Part shown: one piece after another, positions 5,301 through 8,534 of the stretch | How positions within the stretch are numbered: the stretch's first letter is position 1 | How the letters are laid out: every line of letters starts with the position of its first letter | Assembly (NCBI GenBank): GCA_027293795.1 | Contig: JAPYLE010000102.1 | Location: forward strand, 1 to 8,534 | Source: Rickettsia endosymbiont of Ixodes persulcatus | GTDB taxonomy: Bacteria > Pseudomonadota > Alphaproteobacteria > Rickettsiales > Rickettsiaceae | Reading direction: 5' to 3' | DNA: 8,534 nt | Notes under the pieces: generated by a model | Told to the model about the DNA's origin: nothing | The model's database searches: none | The model's input: only the letters and a program-made list of their open reading frames with translations | Program-made: the position numbers and the translations under genes

Positions 5301-5334
5301 TATTAAATTATATATTAATTTAGAGAGAATATAT

Positions 5335-5814
5335 ATGAAACTATTATCTAAAATTATGATTATAGCTCTTGCAGCTTTTATGTTACAAGCATGTACCGGT
5401 CCGGGCGGTATGAATAAGCAAGGTAGCGGTACGCTAATCGGCGGTACGGCAGGTGCATTACTTGGTTCTCAGTTCGGTAAAGGTAAAGGACAACTTATTG
5501 GAGTAGGTGCCGGAGCGTTATTAGGTGCTATCCTTGGTAATCAAATCGGTGCAGGTATGGATGAGCAGGATAGAAGACTTGCAGAACTCACCTCGCAAAG
5601 AGCTTTAGAAACAACACCTAGCGGTATTAGCGTAGAATGGCGTAATCCGGATAACGGTAATTACGGTTATGTAACGCCTAGCAAAACTTATAAAAATAGC
5701 ACTGGTCAATATTGCCGTGAGTACACTCAAACAGTGGTAATAGACGGAAAACAGCAAAAAGCATACGGTAATGCATGCCGCCAACCTGACGGACAATGGC
5801 AAGTTGTGAATTGA
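5335..5814 (+). CDS. omp: 17-kDa surface antigen, outer-membrane lipoprotein
   Basis: Rickettsia genus-specific 17-kDa antigen. Starting at the ATG at 5335 gives 159 residues, the length known for this protein; AGAGAG lies 7 bases upstream. The frame is open for 24 codons further upstream, but that stretch overlaps the promoter region and has no signal sequence. Residues 1-19 are a lipoprotein signal with the lipobox L-Q-A-C and C20 as the lipidated cysteine. Residues about 31-73 form a glycine-zipper membrane segment (G-T-L-I-G-G-T-A-G-A-L-L-G, then a second Gly-rich run). The C-terminal domain has the pair Y-C-R-E-Y and N-A-C-R-Q-P-D-G-Q-W, whose two cysteines may form a disulfide. The biochemical role is unknown; it is abundant, immunogenic and a common typing target. 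Divergent from fieF; a palindromic repeat follows immediately. Confidence 0.95.
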   Translation: MKLLSKIMIIALAAFMLQACTGPGGMNKQGSGTLIGGTAGALLGSQFGKGKGQLIGVGAGALLGAILGNQIGAGMDEQDRRLAELTSQRALETTPSGISVEWRNPDNGNYGYVTPSKTYKNSTGQYCREYTQTVVIDGKQQKAYGNACRQPDGQWQVVN

Positions 5815-5827
5815 TAAGTAGTTCTAT

Positions 5828-5938
5828 GTCATTCCCGCGTAAGCGGGAATCCAGAAAAAATTAAAAAATACTGGATCCCACTACAAGCTCGCGGGATAAC
5901 ACCCAAAAAAGCTAGATTCCCGCTTTCGCGGGAATGAC
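5828..5938. repeat. Nested palindromic repeat element between omp and the PEBP gene
   Basis: The outer arms 5828-5854 and 5912-5938 are inverted repeats matching at 25 of 27 positions, of the GTCATTCCCGC type. Between them, 5871-5898 is an arm of the other repeat family (on the minus strand TATCCCGCGAGCTTGTAG then TGGGATCCAG), closely matching 1475-1500. So one family's fragment lies inside the other's element. Each GTCATTCCCGC arm can fold into an 8-bp hairpin, which might protect or end the omp transcript, although no T-run follows. Confidence 0.8.
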
Positions 5939-5958
5939 ACTCATAGAAGTAAATAATT

Positions 5959-6429
5959 ATGACTTTTATAAGAACAAGTACGGTGTTTAAACATAATGAC
6001 CGTATTCCTGGTAAATTCACTTGTAAAGGACAGAATGTTTTACTGCATTTAGAGTGGAATAATGCTCCTTCAGATACTAAATCTTTTGCACTTATCATGG
6101 ATGATCCAGATGCACCGGTAGAAATAGCACCACCGCACGGTATATGGGATCATTGGATAATATATAATATTCCTGCTTCTATTACCGAGCTTTCAGAAGG
6201 AAAAATAGATAGCAATATTAAAATTTTAAATAATAGCTGGAAAGAAAAAAAATACGGTGCTCCTTGTCTGTCTGCCGGTAAACCTCATCGTTATTTTTTC
6301 AAACTATACGCTCTAAATGATTATCTTGCACTTGATGAGAATACTAGCAAACAAGATTTAGTGTTAGCTTTGCAAAAACATTTACTTTCCAAGGTAGAAC
6401 TAATAGGAATTTATTCCATAGATAAATAA
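5959..6429 (+). CDS. YbhB/YbcL-family phosphatidylethanolamine-binding (PEBP-like) protein
   Basis: A 156-residue cytosolic protein with the hallmarks of bacterial PEBP / Raf-kinase-inhibitor-like proteins: F-x-H-N-D-R-I-P-G-K-F-T-C near the N-terminus, S-F-A-L-I-M-D-D-P-D-A-P (42-53), D-H-W-I-I-Y-N-I-P (64-72), and Y-G-A-P-C ... H-R-Y-F-F-K-L-Y-A-L (99-119) lining the anion-binding pocket. The bacterial function is not established; the Raf-inhibitor label comes from eukaryotic relatives. The conserved pocket loop differs slightly from the usual G-P-x-P-P-x-G-x-H-R-Y, reading A-P-C-L-S-A-G-K-P-H-R-Y. Only a weak AGAAG precedes the ATG, just past the palindromic element. The stop codon directly abuts the znuC ATG, so the two are probably cotranscribed and translationally coupled. 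Confidence 0.9.
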   Translation: MTFIRTSTVFKHNDRIPGKFTCKGQNVLLHLEWNNAPSDTKSFALIMDDPDAPVEIAPPHGIWDHWIIYNIPASITELSEGKIDSNIKILNNSWKEKKYGAPCLSAGKPHRYFFKLYALNDYLALDENTSKQDLVLALQKHLLSKVELIGIYSIDK

Positions 6430-7131
6430 ATGGAAAAACCTATAATAGAGTTTCGTAACGTATCTAAAAAATTTGGGAATAAATTGCCGATAAATAACGT
6501 TAATTTCACTGTCAGAAAAAATAGCATTACTACTTTAATCGGACCTAACGGTGCAGGTAAAACTACCATAGTGCGATTAATGCTTGGGCTTGAAAAACCG
6601 ACAAGCGGCGAGATTATAATTAATCCCAAATTAAAAATCGGATATGTACCGCAGAAGTTCGGGCTAAGCCCTGACTTACCTATCACAGTGAAAAAATTTT
6701 TAGATCTATTAGCACCAAGTAACTTCAATAACAATATTAAAGAGATAAACTCGTTTATTGATTTAGAACATATAAAAGATCAAGAAATTTCTAAGCTCTC
6801 AGGAGGGCAGTTTCAGAAAGTGGTTCTTGCATGTTCAATAGTTAATAATCCCGACTTAATTATTTTAGATGAACCGTTGCAGTCTTTAGACGTAACGAGT
6901 CAACAAGAATTTTACTGGCTTATTAATCTGCTTCGTAAAAAGCTAAATATTACGGTTTTTATGATCTCGCACGATTTATTTACCGTAATAAAAAACTCCG
7001 ATCAAGTGATATGCTTAAACGGTCACATATGTTGCAGCGGAATACCAAACGAAATAACTCCTAACTCTGAATTTTCAAATGCACTTTCTTCTCTAGGCTT
7101 CTATACTCACCACCACAATCATAGGCATTGA
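6430..7131 (+). CDS. znuC: Zinc ABC importer ATP-binding protein ZnuC
   Basis: A 233-residue ABC ATPase. It has Walker A G38-P-N-G-A-G-K-T-T46, Q-loop Q75 (Y-V-P-Q-K), signature L-S-G-G-Q (123-127), Walker B L-I-I-L-D-E-P (143-149), D-loop S-L-D (152-154) and switch H181. The Y-V-P-Q-K-F-G segment and the short, coupling-type domain are like ZnuC/MntB-type importers, and the C-terminal tail F-Y-T-H-H-H-N-H-R-H (residues 224-233) is a histidine cluster typical of ZnuC. It would energise the ZnuB permease and the ZnuA binding protein, neither of which is encoded here. The start directly follows the PEBP stop codon (TAA-ATG), without a good ribosome-binding site. It ends 1 base before the uvrA stop on the other strand. 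A manganese importer is the main alternative. Confidence 0.88.
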   Translation: MEKPIIEFRNVSKKFGNKLPINNVNFTVRKNSITTLIGPNGAGKTTIVRLMLGLEKPTSGEIIINPKLKIGYVPQKFGLSPDLPITVKKFLDLLAPSNFNNNIKEINSFIDLEHIKDQEISKLSGGQFQKVVLACSIVNNPDLIILDEPLQSLDVTSQQEFYWLINLLRKKLNITVFMISHDLFTVIKNSDQVICLNGHICCSGIPNEITPNSEFSNALSSLGFYTHHHNHRH

Positions 7132-7132
7132 C

Positions 7133-8534
7133 TTATTTCAAATATTGCTTTAAATATCTACCGGTATGGCTATCGATGCATGCAGCAATGTCGGCAGGAG
7201 TACCGCATACAACTATCTTACCACCTTTGTCACCGCCTTCAGGACCGACGTCAATAATATAATCTGCTGTTTTTATAACATCTAGATTATGCTCGATAAC
7301 TAAAACGGTATTGCCCATATCAACAAGTTTATGTAACACTTTCAACAATTTATTAATATCGTCAATATGCAATCCCGTAGTCGGTTCATCAAGTATATAA
7401 AGCGTTTTACCGGTTGAACGTCTTGATAATTCTTTAGCAAGCTTAACACGCTGTGCCTCACCTCCTGAAAGAGTAGTAGCAGATTGACCGATTTTAATAT
7501 AGCCAAGCCCGACCTCATTTAAGGTAATTAGTTTTTCGTAGATTAACGGGATTTTCTCAAAAAATTGCATCGCATCTTCTACCGTCATCATTAATATATC
7601 GGCAATTGATTTACCTTTATATTTTATTTCAAGAGTTTCTCTATTATATCTGTGACCATTACAAATATCACATTTTACATATACGTCAGGTAAAAAGTGC
7701 ATCTCTATTTTAATTAGCCCGTCACCTTGGCATGCTTCGCATCTACCGCCTTTAACGTTAAACGAAAATCTGCCTACTTTATACCCTCTAGCTTTTGATT
7801 CAGGTAATTCTACAAACCAATCTCTAATATAAGTAAATACACCTGTATAAGTCGCAGGATTTGAACGAGGAGTTCTACCTATTGGAGATTGATTAATATC
7901 GATAATTTTATCAATATATTCAAGTCCTTTTACCTCTCTATATTTTCCGGGAAATACTTTGCTAGTTGGTTCTAAATGCTTTAAAGCCGCTTTATATAGA
8001 GTATGAATCATCAAGCTTGATTTACCGCTTCCCGATACTCCTGTTATAGCAGTAAACGTACCAAGCGGAATTTTGATATCAACATTATCTAAATTATTAG
8101 AAACCGCTCCCAGTAGTTCGATTGCCCTATTATCATGCCCTACTCGTGTTTCAGAAGGTACTTTAATTGTTTGACGACCGCTTAGATACCTACCTGTAAT
8201 ACTTTCTTCAAAATTTTTTATTTCTTCAGCATTACCTTCCGCAATAACACGTCCACCGTGAATACCGGCTCCTGGTCCTATATCAATAATATGATCTGCA
8301 TCATACATTGTTTCTTCATCATGCTCGACTACCAAAATGGTATTACCTAGATCTCTAAGCCTTTTTAGTGTCTCAATTAATCTTGTATTATCTCGTTGAT
8401 GAAGACCGATAGACGGCTCATCAAGTACATATAAAACACCGCTAAGTCCTGCACCTATTTGAGATGCAAGACGAATACGCTGACTTTCCCCTCCCGATAA
8501 AGTACCTGCTTCCCGTGATAACATTAGATAATCA
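7133..8534 (-). CDS. uvrA: Excinuclease ABC subunit A (UvrA), C-terminal part; runs off the window
   Basis: The frame is open through the right edge: before the first in-window ATG (8524) it reads D-Y-L, matching the UvrA segment L-D-Y-L-x-L-x-R-x-A-G-T-L-S-G-G-E. That ATG is therefore internal, and about 466 of the usual roughly 950 residues are present. Numbered from that Met, it shows signature I L-S-G-G-E (9-13), Walker B I V-L-Y-V-L-D-E-P (30-37), Walker A II G-V-S-G-S-G-K-S-S (162-170), the zinc-finger cysteines C262, C265, C285 and C288, signature II L-S-G-G-E (352-356) and Walker B II L-Y-I-L-D-E-P (375-381). UvrA scans DNA for lesions with UvrB at the start of nucleotide excision repair. 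All motifs seen are intact. The gene converges with znuC with no terminator between them. Confidence 0.97.
   Translation of the reverse strand, partial: DYLMLSREAGTLSGGESQRIRLASQIGAGLSGVLYVLDEPSIGLHQRDNTRLIETLKRLRDLGNTILVVEHDEETMYDADHIIDIGPGAGIHGGRVIAEGNAEEIKNFEESITGRYLSGRQTIKVPSETRVGHDNRAIELLGAVSNNLDNVDIKIPLGTFTAITGVSGSGKSSLMIHTLYKAALKHLEPTSKVFPGKYREVKGLEYIDKIIDINQSPIGRTPRSNPATYTGVFTYIRDWFVELPESKARGYKVGRFSFNVKGGRCEACQGDGLIKIEMHFLPDVYVKCDICNGHRYNRETLEIKYKGKSIADILMMTVEDAMQFFEKIPLIYEKLITLNEVGLGYIKIGQSATTLSGGEAQRVKLAKELSRRSTGKTLYILDEPTTGLHIDDINKLLKVLHKLVDMGNTVLVIEHNLDVIKTADYIIDVGPEGGDKGGKIVVCGTPADIAACIDSHTGRYLKQYLK

Noticed and set aside
5263..5334. 24-codon N-terminal extension of the 17-kDa antigen
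   Set aside because: The lipoprotein signal starts at the internal Met with a good ribosome-binding site, the 159-residue length matches the known antigen, and the extension covers the promoter candidate.
5605..5802. Minus-strand open frame of 65 codons
   Set aside because: Shadow of the conserved C-terminal domain of the 17-kDa antigen.
489..5938. Repeated palindromes as a CRISPR array
   Set aside because: The copies are scattered one by one over 5 kb, are palindromic with variable length and orientation, and there are no regular spacers or cas genes.
5829..6098. Minus-strand open frame of 89 codons with CHSRESGNLAFLGVIPR
   Set aside because: Most of it is translated palindromic repeat (C-H-S-R-E-S-G-N is the usual readthrough of the GGGAATGAC arm) plus antisense of the PEBP gene; the open frame is a side effect of the repeat.
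6411..6734. Minus-strand open frame of 107 codons
   Set aside because: Antisense of the Walker A half of znuC, without its own signals.

Overview
The window looks like an ordinary chromosomal segment of a Rickettsia, probably from the spotted-fever or transitional side of the genus. The reasons are strong A+T richness, the genus-specific 17-kDa lipoprotein antigen gene, a tandem pair of Adr-type (Ail/Lom-like) beta-barrel adhesins, and several Rickettsia-type palindromic repeats whose arms carry the GTCATTCCCGC / GCGGGAATGAC signature. The species cannot be fixed from the sequence alone.

Layout. At the left edge (1-138, minus) lies the 5' end of an IS630-like transposase gene. It abuts a HigA-type antitoxin gene that stops inside its helix-turn-helix. 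Upstream of that gene only the last 19 codons of a HigB-type toxin survive, and the rest is replaced by a palindromic repeat. After a strong bidirectional terminator (541-572) come the minus-strand genes adr1 and adr2, separated by a second kind of palindromic repeat, then fdxA (7Fe ferredoxin) and ccmC (haem handling for cytochrome c maturation), 4 bp apart. A long palindromic element sits between ccmC and tadA and supplies the 3' end of tadA. The tadA start lies inside the 3' end of fieF. fieF is divergent from the plus-strand 17-kDa antigen gene omp. A nested palindromic element follows omp, then a YbhB/PEBP-like gene that abuts znuC with no gap. znuC converges with uvrA (minus), one base apart; uvrA runs off the right edge.

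How the genes relate. The window is mainly housekeeping and envelope functions: surface adhesion (adr1, adr2), the outer-membrane lipoprotein Omp, metal handling (FieF export, ZnuC import), electron transfer and cytochrome biogenesis (fdxA, ccmC), wobble-inosine tRNA editing (tadA) and excision repair (uvrA). I see no complete new defence or mobile system. The most informative parts are signs of decay and repeat invasion: a higBA module hit by apparently three independent lesions, and palindromic elements that have entered or clipped coding sequences (higB, tadA) and one another.
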